Below are positions 11,033 through 21,828 of a stretch of DNA of 64,000 nucleotides, one piece after another (position 1 is the first letter of the stretch; every line of letters begins with the position of its first letter). A program made the position numbers and the translations under genes. The stretch is from Tridacna crocea (taxonomy: Eukaryota > Mollusca > Bivalvia > Cardiida > Cardiidae): assembly GCA_943736015.1 (NCBI GenBank), contig OX031060.1:27109231-27173230 (forward strand). The letters run 5' to 3'. A model generated the notes under the pieces. It ran no database searches and had not been told where the DNA came from. It was given only the letters and a program-made list of their open reading frames with translations.

Positions 11033-11260
11033 AAAACTCTTTACCAAACGACAAAATTTTAGACAGGTCCAAATTCAAAGCACTTGCAGACGACAAAATA
11101 AACATAGACTCAGAAATCGAAATTTGTTTCCAGCAGGGTAGAAAACTTTTTGGGAAAAGCAAAATATGCTGCTTAGCGGCATTTTCTCCTTTCCCTCAAT
11201 GTTTTGGAAAGGCTTCTTTCTCAAGGTCTTAAAAACAGGGATTGTTTGGGAAAGGGTTAG
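11033..11260. repeat. TTAA MITE in NOLC1 intron
   Basis: It starts just 27 bases after the large-exon donor (AACTCTTTACCAAACGACAA) and ends GGGAAAGGGTTAG at 11260. The left TTAA is mutated and the right is TTAG. A left-end fragment (CAACAAAATTTTAGACTGG) follows immediately. Confidence 0.65.
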
Positions 11261-11389
11261 CCAGGCAACAAAATTTTAGACTGGTTTTGATTCAGTTGAC
11301 CTGTTACCAAACAAAAAAACTTTACACAAGTCACAAAACCGGACAAATGTACATGCACATAGTTAGTTATCTCAAGTATAACTTTACCC

Positions 11390-11616
11390 ATTACCATACA
11401 GCAAATACTAGGCTGGTCCAATTTTGTCCAATTTGAAAGCAATTGCAGACGACAAATTTAATTTGTCTGAAATAGATTTTTCACTGATAGTGTAGAAAAT
11501 ATTGTGGGAAAAGGAGAAACTGCAGATTACTGGCATTTTCTCCTTTTCCCACAATGTTTTCAAAAACCCTATCTTTTAGGGTGATGAAAACTAGGGAATG
11601 TTTGGTAAAGGATTAA
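11390..11616. repeat. TTAA MITE in NOLC1 intron
   Basis: The right TTAA is at 11613; the left end is degraded to TAACTTTACCCATTACC. The central palindrome reads GAGAAACTGCAGATTACTGGC and is imperfect. Confidence 0.65.
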
Positions 11617-11874
11617 TTTTTTCTTGATATGAAGAAAATATTATGGAACACTTGAAGAAATACCGTATTCATTCTGTTTCTGCTTTTCAAATAATGCTTT
11701 GAAACACCTTTTTTTTTTCAGTTTCATTAAAACCTATTATTGTACATGTACAAAGCTAAGTTTTTTCTGACATTAGACATTATCACCTTTCAGCAAACAA
11801 ACGCTTTTCAACCACTCTGAGGTAGATATCATTTGAAAACATTGTGGGAAAGACAAGAAAATCTGGTATCATAT

Positions 11875-12245
11875 TTAACTCATTATCAAACGACAAAATT
11901 TTAGGCTGGTCCAAATTGAAAGCATTTGCTGACGACAAAATAAAAGTGATTCAAAATTTGAAATTTGTTTTGTGAAGGTAGATAACATTTTGGGAAAAGG
12001 AGAAAATGCTGGTTACAAGCATTTTCTCCTTTTCCCACAATGTTATCTACCCTCCTGGAAACATATTTCAATTTTTGAATTGTGTTTCAAACAACTCATG
12101 TCAGATCCTATATATCTTTAGCCATCTCTCTTCATCTGCAAATGATGAAAAGATGCTTGTTTATTCCAGCATTTTCTCCTTTTCCCGCAGTATTTTGAAA
12201 AAAAGGCAGTCTTCCACAAAGTTTATGAAAACATGAGATTGTTAA
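11875..12245. repeat. TTAA MITE with partial second centre
   Basis: TTAA is at 11875 and 12242. The first centre (around 12000-12035) is perfect. A second CCAGCATTTTCTCCTTTTCC half occurs at 12166, so this is a nested or partly duplicated pair. It ends 37 bases before the SRP40 exon. Confidence 0.6.
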
Positions 12246-12282
12246 GTAGATTATTAAATACTTTGTTATTGTACAATTCCAG

Positions 12283-12366
12283 AGAAGAAGCAGTCCATTC
12301 CGACGGGTAAAAGCTGAAGATGTTCAAGTAGATCCAAGGTTGAGTAATAACTCATTTGAAGCTAAG
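12283..12366 (+). CDS. NOLC1: NOLC1 exon, start of SRP40 domain
   Basis: The 84-bp exon lies between AATTCCAG and GTAATT and is in phase 0 at both ends. It encodes RRSSPFRRVKAEDVQVDPRL followed by SNNSFEAK. The PFRRV..E.V.VD.R...NSF.AK pattern is the signature that opens the SRP40/Nopp140 C-terminal domain, as in human NOLC1. This exon separates NOLC1 from Treacle. Confidence 0.95.
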
Positions 12367-12378
12367 GTAATTAGTCAG

Positions 12379-12615
12379 TTAACCTTTAAAACCCTTTCCC
12401 AAACGGCAGATTTTGGACCAGACCAAATTGAAAGCATTTTGCAGATGATAAATTAACAGTTGCTGAAAAGATGATTTTTCTATATGAAGGGTAGAAAACA
12501 TAGTGGGAAAAGGAGAAAATGCTGGTTACCAGCATTTTCTCCTTTTCCCACTATGTTTTCAAAAGGCTTCTATTCCTGACCCGTAAAAACCAGGGATTGT
12601 TTGGAAAAGGGTTAA
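12379..12615. repeat. TTAA MITE in NOLC1 intron
   Basis: It begins 13 bases after the donor of the SRP40 exon and ends at TTAA 12612. It has the CCCTTTCCCAAACGGC / GGGATTGTTTGGAAAAGGG end type and a perfect central palindrome at about 12500-12565. Confidence 0.8.
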
Positions 12616-12619
12616 CTAT

Positions 12620-12925
12620 CCTGGCCGAGCTCTGTTAGCTTATTGGTAGCATGCAGGACTTGAGAAATAGGAATTGTGGGTTTGACCACAAGCTCGGCCA
12701 ATTTCTTTCCAACGATTGATGACAGTCATTGCAATAGGATTCATTTCTCTCCCACAGCTGACCATCCTCGTGACGAGGATTATGTGAGAAAGTAGCCAGT
12801 GGCCTGGACCGAAATTTCAGCATGAGTACTGGTATAAGAGACTCCAGGAAAGCATGGATTGGTGCAATGTTTGCCGTAGTTAAACTGAAATAATGTTGAA
12901 AATGGCGTTAAACAAATCAGTCAGT
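12620..12925 (+). repeat. SINE with tRNA-like head
   Basis: The head has TGTTAGCTTATTGGTAGC (A-box) and GTGGGTTTGACCAC (B-box region). A conserved body follows, then the tail AACTGAAATAATGTTGAAAA with GGCGTTAAAC. The architecture is that of molluscan tRNA-derived SINEs of the V-SINE/RUDI kind; assignment to a named family is not tested. Confidence 0.65.
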
Positions 12926-13003
12926 CATTCATTTAACCATCCAGAGTTGAAATATCCTTCAAATGAAACTTTAAAAACATCAGGAGCAAAGAAGCAAATC
13001 ATC

Positions 13004-13054
13004 AGTTTACTTCAAAAACCTTGTTTCAAGCTGTAGTTACAAGGTTTTTGAAGT
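13004..13054. repeat. Short hairpin
   Basis: TACTTCAAAAACCTTGT is followed after a 14-base loop by its exact reverse complement, giving a 17-bp perfect stem in the last NOLC1 intron. It has no terminator context and is more likely the remnant of a palindromic repeat. Confidence 0.6.
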
Positions 13055-13273
13055 AGATTAAATGAAATCATGTTATTAAGCAGCATTTCCTTCTTTTCTT
13101 TTGTGGTTTTCTGCCATTTCAGAGAGAAAGACAAATTTTATTTGTAGTTTGCAAATGCTTTTATATTGTCAAGTTTGAGATTTTATTATCTGTTATTTAA
13201 TGCTCTACATTAAGAATGTTTGTCACATTACCTTAAATATTCCTTGCTCTGTAACTGAAGGTTTTTATCACAT

Positions 13274-13519
13274 TTAACACTTTTCCAAATGATAGATTTC
13301 AGACTGTTTCAAATTCAAAACATCTGCATACTACTTCCCAAATGACAAATTTTAGACTCACTCAAAATTGCAAAACGTCTGTGGACTTGAGCTTTACTTC
13401 ACCGATGGGCCAGAAAATATTTTGGGCAAAGGAGAAAATGCTATCAGCATTTTCGCCTTTGCCCATGATGTTTTCTAAAGCTTTTACTTCAAGGACGATG
13501 AAATCCCATGATTCTTGGG
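13274..13519. repeat. TTAA MITE, left end duplicated
   Basis: The left-end module (TTCCAAATGATAGATTTCAGAC, then TTCCCAAATGACAAATTTTAGAC) occurs twice. A shortened centre follows (GAAAATGCTATCAGCATTTT, about 13434-13466). Confidence 0.55.
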
Positions 13520-13599
13520 GTCGGGTTGAGCCATATAGAATTATCTGTCTGTCTGGGGGGCAGATATGCAGATGGATACTGTGGTTGGCAAGAGCACAG

Positions 13600-13895
13600 A
13601 GACTAAAGCAGTAATGTAGAGGGCTTGTCACCCAGGTGTTTTCAGATTAAATCACAACCAGGACTCTATTGTGGGATCCTCTGTACCACCGTGGTAAAGT
13701 CGGGGCTAGTAACCTGAAGCCCCTGGGATGAGCCCCACCTGATCCTCTGGGGTTTTTGCAGGTCTGTCTTTTGGGAAACAGTCCAGAGCTCTTGCCTGGT
13801 ACTGATGAAACCCAGGAAATACTAGTACTTGAATATTTGAAGTGTCACCTGGTATGACTGAAATAATGTTGAAAGTGGTATAAATCATTCATCGA
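13600..13895 (+). repeat. SINE, diverged head
   Basis: The tail at 13850-13885 reads GTATGACTGAAATAATGTTG and AAAGTGGTATAAATCATTC. The upstream part (GGAAACAGTCCAGAGCTC...CCAGGAAATACTAG) is a diverged SINE body. The head is poorly conserved. Confidence 0.45.
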
Positions 13896-13999
13896 TCAAT
13901 CAATCAAGTCAACCCAACTCTTTTGTACTCTTTACCAGATGACAGAATTTTGTACTGGTATAGATAGAAAGCGTTTACAGACAACAGTGTAAATTGTGC

Positions 14000-14374
14000 T
14001 TGACTCTTTACCAAATGACAAAATTTTAGACTTTCGAATTGAAAGCACTTTCAGATGACAAAATAAATGCAAATCAAAAATTGAAATTTGTTTCCAGCAG
14101 GGTAGAAAAATTTGTGGGAAAAGGAGACAATGCTTGTTACCAGCATTTTCTCCTTTTCCTACAATATTTTCAAAAGCTTTCTATCTTGGGGTCACAAAAA
14201 CCAGGGATTGTTTGGTAAAGAGTTAGATGAAAAGATTCGTCCTTTAAAGGGTAGAAAACATTGCCTGAAAAGGAGAAAATTCTGGTTACCAATATTTCTT
14301 CCTTTTCACACACTGTTTTCAGATGTCTTTTTGATGGGGTTGTTAAATGTGAGATATTGTGGTGAAGGGTTTAA
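14000..14374. repeat. Two TTAA MITEs, second truncated
   Basis: A full copy at about 14000-14226 (centre GACAATGCTTGTTACCAGC) is followed by a copy lacking its left arm (14227-14374). The right-hand TTAA of the second (14371) is at the same time the left TTAA of the family-2 element that follows. A left-end fragment also lies at 13918-13990. Confidence 0.7.
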
Positions 14375-14599
14375 CCCTTTACCCCATAAGGCATTTCTAT
14401 GGTATCTCTAATTGACCCTAAATAACAGCAAGGATGACGCAGGTTTTTATGTGTATATGACACCTTTTGATAGCATAGAAAACATTGTGACAAAAGGTGA
14501 AATTGCTCATCATGAGCAATTTCACCTTTTGCCACAATGTTTTCCAAAGGCTCCTAAAAGCAATGCGTAGAAATGAGTATCTATGGAGTAAAGGGTTAA
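14371..14599. repeat. TTAA MITE family 2, copy 1
   Basis: The ends are TTAACCCTTTACCCCATAAG and GGAGTAAAGGGTTAA. The centre is a perfect palindrome, AAATTGCTCATCATGAGCAA within GGTG...CACC. It differs from family 1 in body sequence but shares its terminal TTAACCCTTTACC and its hairpin layout. Confidence 0.8.
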
Positions 14600-14644
14600 G
14601 ATTGATACTTATTTTGACAAGATTCATTCCTGTCATGACTATTA

Positions 14645-14790
14645 ATTTCTAGGACAATTTACATGTGGAAAAGCAGCCAGTAGCAAAAAGTATGGTGTAG
14701 AAAAATGGTAAAAGAAAATCAAGGAAAACATAAATAGGTGATATGCAGTGATGTGACAGAAATAATGCTGAGATCTGCACTTTTATATTT
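14645..14790 (+). repeat. SINE tail fragment
   Basis: ATGTGGAAAAGCAGCCAGTA is followed by GATGTGACAGAAATAATGCT, matching the order of body and tail in the SINE at 17120. Confidence 0.4.
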
Positions 14791-14851
14791 CACGCTAGTG
14801 AAACAAGTAAAATTGATTGAAGTTTCAAGCATTGTTGATTTAAAATTTCAG

Positions 14852-15007
14852 CATGGTGCTAAAGGATCTTGGGGAGAGAAGGCCTTTAAAGACCTCAGTG
14901 TGACAAAAGGAAAAAGTTTCAGGCAGGAGAAAACTAAGAAAAAGAGAGGCAGTTACCAGGGGGGACAAATCAGCACAACTGTACACTCCTTCAAGTTTGA
15001 TGACTAA
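14852..15007 (+). CDS. NOLC1: NOLC1 last exon, SRP40 domain and stop
   Basis: The exon starts after AAAATTTCAG (14851), in phase 0 with the previous exon, and encodes 51 residues and TAA (15005-15007). [20 protein letters not shown] is followed by [20 protein letters not shown] and HSFKFDD. This is the most conserved part of NOLC1: human reads [26 protein letters not shown]. The exon structure found here gives at least 1111 residues without the N-terminus, against about 700 in vertebrates. The first canonical AATAAA that I see downstream is far away, at 16533; nearer AATAAG variants lie at about 15095 and 15374. Confidence 0.96.
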   Translation, partial: HGAKGSWGEKAFKDLSVTKGKSFRQEKTKKKRGSYQGGQISTTVHSFKFDD

Positions 15008-15136
15008 ACTTCATGACTTGTTATGGGGATAACAAAAGTTTCCCTGCAAACAGTTCAAAAACATACCAATGTAAGCTTGAATATTTTGGACAAAATGTTT
15101 CCAATAAGTTTTCAAAGGAAGTCTCCTGCAAGGTAG

Positions 15137-15360
15137 TTAAACCCATTACCACACAATTCCTACTTTTGACGACCCTGAGAAAGAAGCCTATAGAAAAGAT
15201 TGTGGGAAAAGGAGAAAATGCTGGTAACCAGCATTTTCTCCTTTTCCCACAATGTTTTTTACCCTTCACAAAACAAATTTCAAATTTTCAATCACTTTTA
15301 TGTCTGCAAATACTTCCGATTTGGACAAACCTAAAGTATTGTCATTTGGTAAAGAGTTAA
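15137..15360. repeat. TTAA MITE in NOLC1 3' flank
   Basis: TTAA is at 15137 and 15357, 130 bases past the stop, so the copy may be transcribed in the 3' UTR. The central palindrome from GAAAAGATTGTGGGAAAAGG to its complement is nearly perfect over about 66 bp. Confidence 0.8.
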
Positions 15361-15426
15361 AAAAATAATTGTACAAAATGCAAGAATAAGATTTGTCATA
15401 ATAGTGTTATCATCCTTGGTATTCAT

Positions 15427-15893
15427 TTTTGATACGCCCGTCGAAGATGGACGTATTATGGGATCACCTGTGGCGGGCAGGGGTGCAGGTGGCGTCCAGT
15501 TCTTTGTCCGGAGCATATCTCCAAAACTATACTAGCTAGGGTAATGAAATTTCATGGGTGGATAGATCTCACCAAGGGGGAGTGCAGTGCACATGAATCA
15601 TAACTCTTGGTCGCTTAATTTTTTTAGTTATTGCCCTTTGTTGGTTTTTCATACTTGAATTTTGTCTGGAGCATACCTCCAAAACTATACTAGCTGGGTT
15701 ATGAAATTTCATGGGTGGATAGATCTCATCAAGGGCGAGTGCATTGCACAGGAATCATAACTCTTGCTCGCTTAATTTTTGAGTTAGTGCCCTTTGTCGT
15801 TTTTCATACTTGAATTTTGTCCAGTGCATGCCCCAGCTTTACAACTTGTGGTAAGACGGGCATATCTTTCAACAGTTTGCTGCTCTTGTTGCG
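15427..15893 (+). repeat. Repeat with two ~165-bp tandem units
   Basis: It opens GATACGCCCGTCGAAGATGG and closes GGTAAGACGGGCATATC. The interior repeats the block GGAGCATA.CTCCAAAACTA ... CATAACTCTTG twice. It is organised like the AGCTCACC repeats, with fixed ends and a tandem interior. Confidence 0.6.
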
Positions 15894-16045
15894 AGTTTAT
15901 TTTTTTTCTTTGATATCACTGCACTGTTCACTTCATTGGTTGTTTTTGGACCAAATTCATCTAGTGGATAAAAAAGAGAAATATTGAATGGAAAGGATAA
16001 AGGAATGCTATTTAAAATGTGCCATGTGTTTTTGAAATTAGTTCA

Positions 16046-16252
16046 GGGCCTGTATTCACCATCCATTCTTGAGAATATTCTTTGTCTTGTTCTCCAAGGT
16101 TTTCTAAATTGTAAGTAACACAACTTCTGATTGGTTAAACCATTTGGTTTAGCCAATCAGAAGTTGTGTTGCTTACAAATGTAGAAAATTCTAGAGAATA
16201 AGACAAAGAATGTGCTGAAGAATGGTTGGTGAATACAGGCCCTGGAGTCATG
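16046..16252. repeat. Full-length palindromic MITE
   Basis: CAGGGCCTGTATTCACCA at the left is matched by TGGTGAATACAGGCCCTG at the right. The whole 207 bp folds on itself through GAGAATATTCTTTGTCTT and the centre ACTTCTGATTGGTTAAACC. No other copy of this family is seen in the window. Confidence 0.8.
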
Positions 16253-16587
16253 TTCTTTGGGGTTTGCTTCATTAAAACAGCATTACAATTGCAACAAAAA
16301 GTACACATGTATTTGTTAAGGAAGTGCATTTTCCAAATGTCTAAAGTTTCCTCTGTATGTTCTTAGAATCTATGTTCTTTTCATTTCAGTTGTGGAAATC
16401 ATGTTATACAAATGTATTTTCAGTATGTGTAAATTTTGTGTTCTTTTTCATGATTTAATTCATATAATTTAAGTGCATTTTCATCTTGTCTCCATTGTTT
16501 TCCATTCATGCTTTGTTACTTTTTGATGGCAAAATAAATGAAATGCAAGTGTATCTTCATTTTTTATAATTTGTTTTCTACATGGCT

Positions 16588-16768
16588 TGCAAAAAGGGAC
16601 ATCCGGAAATTTGTGTAGTGTCTTCTCCAATCAGCCTGCGCAGTCTGATCCGGGACAGCACTCCATGACTACATTAGATTTCGGATTAGCTTGGGCACTC
16701 TGCATAGGCTGATCCGAGATGACACTTTAGGCAAATGTCTGTGTGCCCCTTTTTCAGCATGTTGTAGG
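16588..16768. repeat. Hairpin repeat, GATCCGGGA type
   Basis: The block carries CAGCCTGCGCAGTCTGATCC and TAGGCTGATCCGAGATGACA and is bounded by AAAAAGGGACAT and GTGCCCCTTTTTCA, which are roughly inverted. Related copies are at 40195 and 51660. Confidence 0.55.
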
Positions 16769-17119
16769 CTATAATTATGCACTTTATTTGTTCCTTTTGA
16801 TGATCATATTAGTTTTATGTAAGTTTTTGGAATGAGTTGTTCCCTTCATCCTTTACTTTTTATTTGTTTCTTTTTATGGTGGCATACATACCTCCTGCCT
16901 GACTTTCTTTATGTTTCTTTGAGTAGTGGAACTACTTCTTCTTATTTTGGCAGTGAAATTCTCGCTCTGTTAGAGTATTTTAATTTTTTTCCAATAAAAT
17001 TTCTGGAATGGCAGAGAATCAGACAAGTACCTTACAAAACAATAAGGTCATCAAAATTGGAGCCTTTGCCAACCACAAACTAAACATTACTCAAATGAGC
17101 TATTGCTTTGCAAGGATTG
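16769..17119. other. Intergenic, no gene seen
   Basis: This is T-rich sequence. Open frames here are under 85 codons and have no recognisable motif. Confidence 0.4.
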
Positions 17120-17310
17120 ATTTTGTCATTGAAACAGGATTCATTCTTCTCCCAACAACTGATCATTGTTTAAACAATGGTCATGTGGGAAAGCAGCCAG
17201 TGATTTGGGATGAATAGTGTGAGAATTAATAGGCTAAAGATACACATGGATAGGTGCACTAGTTGCTGTGACATAACAGAATAATGTCAAAACAGTATTA
17301 GAGACCACAC
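17120..17310 (+). repeat. SINE body and tail
   Basis: TTGTCATTGAAACAGGATTC, GTCATGTGGGAAAGCAGCC and a tail AACAGAATAATGTCAAAACA follow the same order as in the SINE at 12620. The tRNA-like head is not clear. Confidence 0.45.
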
Positions 17311-17334
17311 AAACAAATCGGTCATGTAGCAGGA

Positions 17335-18150
17335 TTTGACCTCAATGGGTAGAAACAGGTCGGCAAAAGGATAGAATGCTGTTTACAAGCATATTCTCCT
17401 TTTCTACAATGTTGTCACAAAGATTATTCTGTAGCATCTATTAAGCATTGAACTGTGTGGTGAAGGTGAACATACAAATGTAGCAAAATTAACAATATTT
17501 ATACTTATTTATGTATAAATCCTTTACCAAATGACAAAATTTAAGACTTGTCCAAATCAAAAGCATTTGCAGACGATAAAATAAACACGATTCAAAAATT
17601 GAAACTTGACATAAGATGAGTAAAAAACATGGTGGGAAAATGAGAAAATGCTGGTTACCAGCATTTTCTCCTTTTACCACAATGTTTTCAGAAGGCTTCT
17701 TCCTCTGGCTCATTAAAACCAGGGATTGTTTGGTAAAGGAATATCTTTTACCACTTATTCTTGTATATACATGTATCAACAATCCTGAGGGCAAAGGCTC
17801 CTGAAAGCATTGCGGGAAAAGGAGAACATGCTGGTTACTAGCCTTTTCACCGTTTCCCACCATGCTTTCTACCATATGAAAGAAGAAATTTGTGTTTTGA
17901 TTAACATTTGTTGTCCTTCAATTTGGACAAAAGTAACATTTCTCCATGTGGTGAAGTGTGAACCTTTTGGCAAACGATAATGTAATTCAAAGAAATTTCT
18001 GAAGGGAGTTTTTGGAACATCTTTGGAAAAAGGGAAAATGCTGGTCACTTGCATTTTCTGCTTTTCCCAAATGTTTTCTAACCTTTCAAAGACCAGTTCA
18101 ATCATTTGAGTAAGCCACAGATTATTTGTTGTCTGCAAATACTTGTACTT
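17335..18150. repeat. Cluster of four degenerate TTAA MITEs
   Basis: The copies lie at about 17335-17470, 17519-17741 (best, perfect centre at 17645-17675), 17778-17957 and 17960-18150. Boundary TTAAs are mostly lost. All have the same orientation within resolution. Confidence 0.55.
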
Positions 18151-18696
18151 ACAAATACATGTTCTTGACCTGGACTGGATATCTCGGGTTAAAAGATGTC
18201 TACTTAGGAATCGCCGAATGTCACAGGTACATTTTTCTGTTGTCTATTGCTAGGCTAAAGGAAATTATGATCAGTGTTTGTTTTGTGGTTGATTTTGGGT
18301 GGGAAAGGCTGTCTTGTGCCAGCGCCAGCAATCAAGACATTGCATTCCTTGTGTTCATATTGTATAGGGGAGATTTTTTTTTCATAATATTATTTGATCA
18401 TTTATTTTGGTTATAGAATGTCAAATTCCTGTCCCTGGACAAAATGAGTGATTCCATGATATAAAATGGTAGAGAGTTGTAGGACTTGGCAAAGTTTTCA
18501 TTACAAAAGTGCATATTCATTTTCCTGTAAACTTGTGCATGTTTGATTTGTGTTTATCATGGATAAAGCACCTACTTGTTTTCATGTTCTTCTTTTGAAC
18601 ACTGTAGACATGTTATGTTTCTCAATAAAGTATACTTTGAAAGAAAGAAAACTGTTCTGTTTATCATTTCACCCAAAGAAAGCTATGCTATGCTTT
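18151..18696. other. Intergenic, no gene seen
   Basis: No coding, repeat-end or RNA signal was found apart from short open frames without motifs. Confidence 0.4.
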
Positions 18697-18924
18697 TTGA
18701 CCCTTTCCCAAACGGCAAATTTGGACCAGACCGAATTGAAAGCATTTTGCAGATGACAAATTAACAGTTGCTAACAAGATGATTTTTCTATATGATAGGG
18801 TAGAAAACATTGTGGGAAAAGGAGAAAATGCTGGTAACCAGCATTTTCTCCTTTTCCCACAATGTTTTCAAAATGCCTCTATTCCTAACCTGTAAAAACC
18901 AGGGATTGTTTGGGAAAGGGTTAA
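18697..18924. repeat. TTAA MITE, perfect long palindrome
   Basis: The right TTAA is at 18921; the left is mutated to TTGA. From GAAAACATTGTGGGAAAAGG through GCTGGTAACCAGC to the matching complement the core is essentially perfect over about 66 bp. It shares the CCCTTTCCCAAACGGC end type with 12379 and 29983. Confidence 0.8.
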
Positions 18925-19104
18925 AGTGAAAAATGCTGTGAAACAGATGAGATACAGATAAATGCCTGTGTTATTCATATAATGAATCACACTTTAATGA
19001 TGTTGAGGACAGGGTTACTAAAATCATGGTGCATTTAGGAAAATGATTTTCAGTCCTTTCAACAGACAAATACTATTTGTGTCATTTATTAGTAAATTTG
19101 TTGT

Positions 19105-20355
19105 TTTTAGCTCACCTGAGCACAACATGCCCCAGGGGAGCTTTTAGGATCACCCAGTGTCCGTCGTGTGTCCCCAACAATTCTTGAAACATCAACTCCT
19201 CCTAAACCGCTGGGCCAATATGGACCAAACTTGGCTGGATTGTTCCTTGGGAGGTCTTCTTTCAAAATTGTTCACAGAATTTGATTCCATCAAAAACTCT
19301 GGTCGCCATGGCAACCAAATGGAATTTTTTAACAAATTCTTTAGAAATCTTCTTCTCTGAAACCACTGGTCAGATTTTAAAATAATTTCACAGAGATGTT
19401 CCTTGGGTGACCATTTTCAAAAGTTGTTTGCGAAATACTGATTCGTCGAGAAACATGGCTCTGGTGAATGGGGGCTACTTGCACTATATTGAAATGGAGA
19501 AATTCTTAAAAAATTGTCTTCTCTGAAACCGCCAGTCAGATTTTGAAATAATTTCACAGAGATGTTCCTTGGGTGACCCTTTTCATAAAGTGTTCATGAA
19601 ATTTTGATCCGTCAAGAACCATGGTTCTGGTGAATGGGGGCTACTTGCACTATAGGGAAATGAAGGAATTCTTAAAAATTCTTCTTCTCTCAAATGGCTG
19701 GTCAGATTTTGAAATAATTTCACAGAGATGTTCTTTGGGTGACCCTTTTCAAAAACTGTTAGCGAAATTTTAATTTGTCAAGAAACATGGCTATGGTGAA
19801 TGGGGGCTACTTGCACTATAGGGAAATGAAGAGATTCTTAAAAATTCTTCTCTTGAACAGCTGGTCAGATTTTGAAATAATTTCTCAGGAATGTTTCTTG
19901 GATGACCCTTTTTAAAAATTGTTCATGAAATTTTGATTCGTAAAGAAACATGGCTCTGGTGAATGGGGGCTACTTGCACTATATGGAAATGAATAAATTC
20001 TTGAAAATTCTTCTTCTCTGAAACTTGCTTTCAGTTTTTGAAATAATTTCACAGAAATGTTCCTTGAATGGCCCTTTTTGAAAATTGTTCACGAATTTTG
20101 ATAGTTCAAGAAACATGGCTCTGGTGAATGGGGCTACTTGCACTATAAGGAAATTAGGAAACTCCAAAAAATTCTTCTTTTCTGAAACTGCTCGTCGGAT
20201 TTTGAAAGGACTTTTACAGGTGACCTTTTGGAAATTGCCTGGCAAAATAAGGATATTGTGTCCAGTGTTTCAATACCTCAAAAAAAAAAAAAATTGGCTA
20301 TGATCTTCTCAAAAATACAGGTGAGCAATCCAGGGCCATCTTGGCCCTCTTGTTT
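19105..20355 (+). repeat. AGCTCACC-type repeat, copy 2
   Basis: It runs from TTTTAGCTCACCTGAGCACA to GGCCCTCTTGTTT. It holds about five tandem interior units of roughly 165 bp (markers GGTGAATGGGGGCTACTTGC at 19460, 19631, 19795, 19958 and 20124). Confidence 0.8.
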
Positions 20356-21826
20356 AGCTCACCTGAGCACGAAGTGCTCATGGTGAGCTTTTGTGATCGC
20401 CCAATGTCCTGTCGTCCGTCGTGCGATGTCAGTCGTCCACAATTTCTTTGAACATCTCCTCCTAAACCACTGGGCCAATCTTGATGAAACTTGGCAGGGA
20501 TGTTCCTTGGGTGAAGCTCTACCAAAGATGTTCAAGAGATTGAATTCCAGGCATAACTCTGGTAGCTATGGCAACCAAAAGGAGAAAAAAAGCAAAATCT
20601 TTGAAAATCTTCTTCTCTGAAACTAGAAGGGATACAGCTTTGATATTTGCACATGTAGCATCTACTAGTGGACCTCTATTAAGATTGTTCATATGATGTC
20701 CCTGGGGTCAAAACTGGCCCCACCCCAGGGTTCACAAGTTTGAAACAAAGGAACAAAGAAGGAAAACTTTAAAATTCTTCTTCTCTAAAACTAGAAGGTG
20801 CAGGGCTTTGATATTGGGTATCTAGCATCTCCTAGTGGAAGTCTACCAAGAATGTTCATATGATGTCCCTGGGGTCAAAACTGGCCCTGCCCAATGGGTC
20901 ACAAGTTTAAAACATAGGAAAAGGGAAAACTTAAAAAATCTTCTTTTCTAAAACTAGAAGGTGTAGAGCTTTGATATTTGGTATGTAGCATCTCCTAGTG
21001 GACCTCTACAAAGATTGTCCATATGATGCCCCTGGGGTCAAAACTGGCCCTGCCCTGGGGGTCACAAGTTTGAAACATGGGAACAAAGAAGGAAAACTTT
21101 AAAATTCTTCTTCTCTGAAACTAGAAGGTGCAGAGCTTTGATATTTGGTACATAGCATCGTTTAGTGGACCTCTACCATATGATGCCCCTGGGGGTCAAA
21201 ACTGGCCCTGCCTCGGGGGTCACAAGTTTGAAACATAGGAACAAAGAAGGAAAACTATAAGATTATTCTTCTCTGAAACTAGAAGGTGCAGAGCTTTGAT
21301 ATTTGGTATGTAGCATCTCCTAGTGTACCTCTACCAAGATTGTTCATATGATGCCCCTGGGGTCAAAACTGGCCCTGTGGGTCACAAGTTTGAAAATAGG
21401 AACAAAGAAGGAAAACTTTAAAATTCTTCTTCTCTGAAAGAAGAAGTAGAGCTTTGATATTTGGTATGTAGTATCTGCTAGTTGAATTCTACCAAGTTCG
21501 GTCAAATGATGTCCCCGGGGTCCAAACTGGCCCAGCTCCGGGGGTCACAAGTTCCAAACATAGGAACAAAGAAAGAAAACTAAAAAATAATTCTCTGAAA
21601 CTGGAAGTTGTAGAGCTTTGATATGTCATAGGTAGCATCTTGTAGTGGACCTCTACCAAACATGATATGATGATCCTGGAGTCCAAACTGGCTCTGCCCT
21701 GGTGGTCACAAGTTTGAACATGGGAACAAAGAAGGAAAACTTTGAAATTCCTCTGTTCTGAAAGAAGATAGTAACTTTGTACATGTGTTCCTTATGAAAG
21801 TCTGCCAATAGCAATATTTTACCATT
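20356..21826 (+). repeat. AGCTCACC-type head with ~160-bp array
   Basis: It abuts copy 2 directly and has the same head (AGCTCACCTGAGCACGAAG) but a different interior. About seven units of roughly 160 bp are marked by GGTCAAAACTGGCCC-like segments at about 20706, 20873, 21036, 21194, 21360, 21517 and 21680. The usual GGCCCTCTTGTTT tail is absent. Confidence 0.75.
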
Positions 21827-21828
21827 TT

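Noticed and set aside
17616..17804. Recurring short open frames on both strands with peptides such as ENIVGKGENAGNQHFLLFPQ
   Set aside because: They are translations of the MITE central palindrome and occur wherever the element does.
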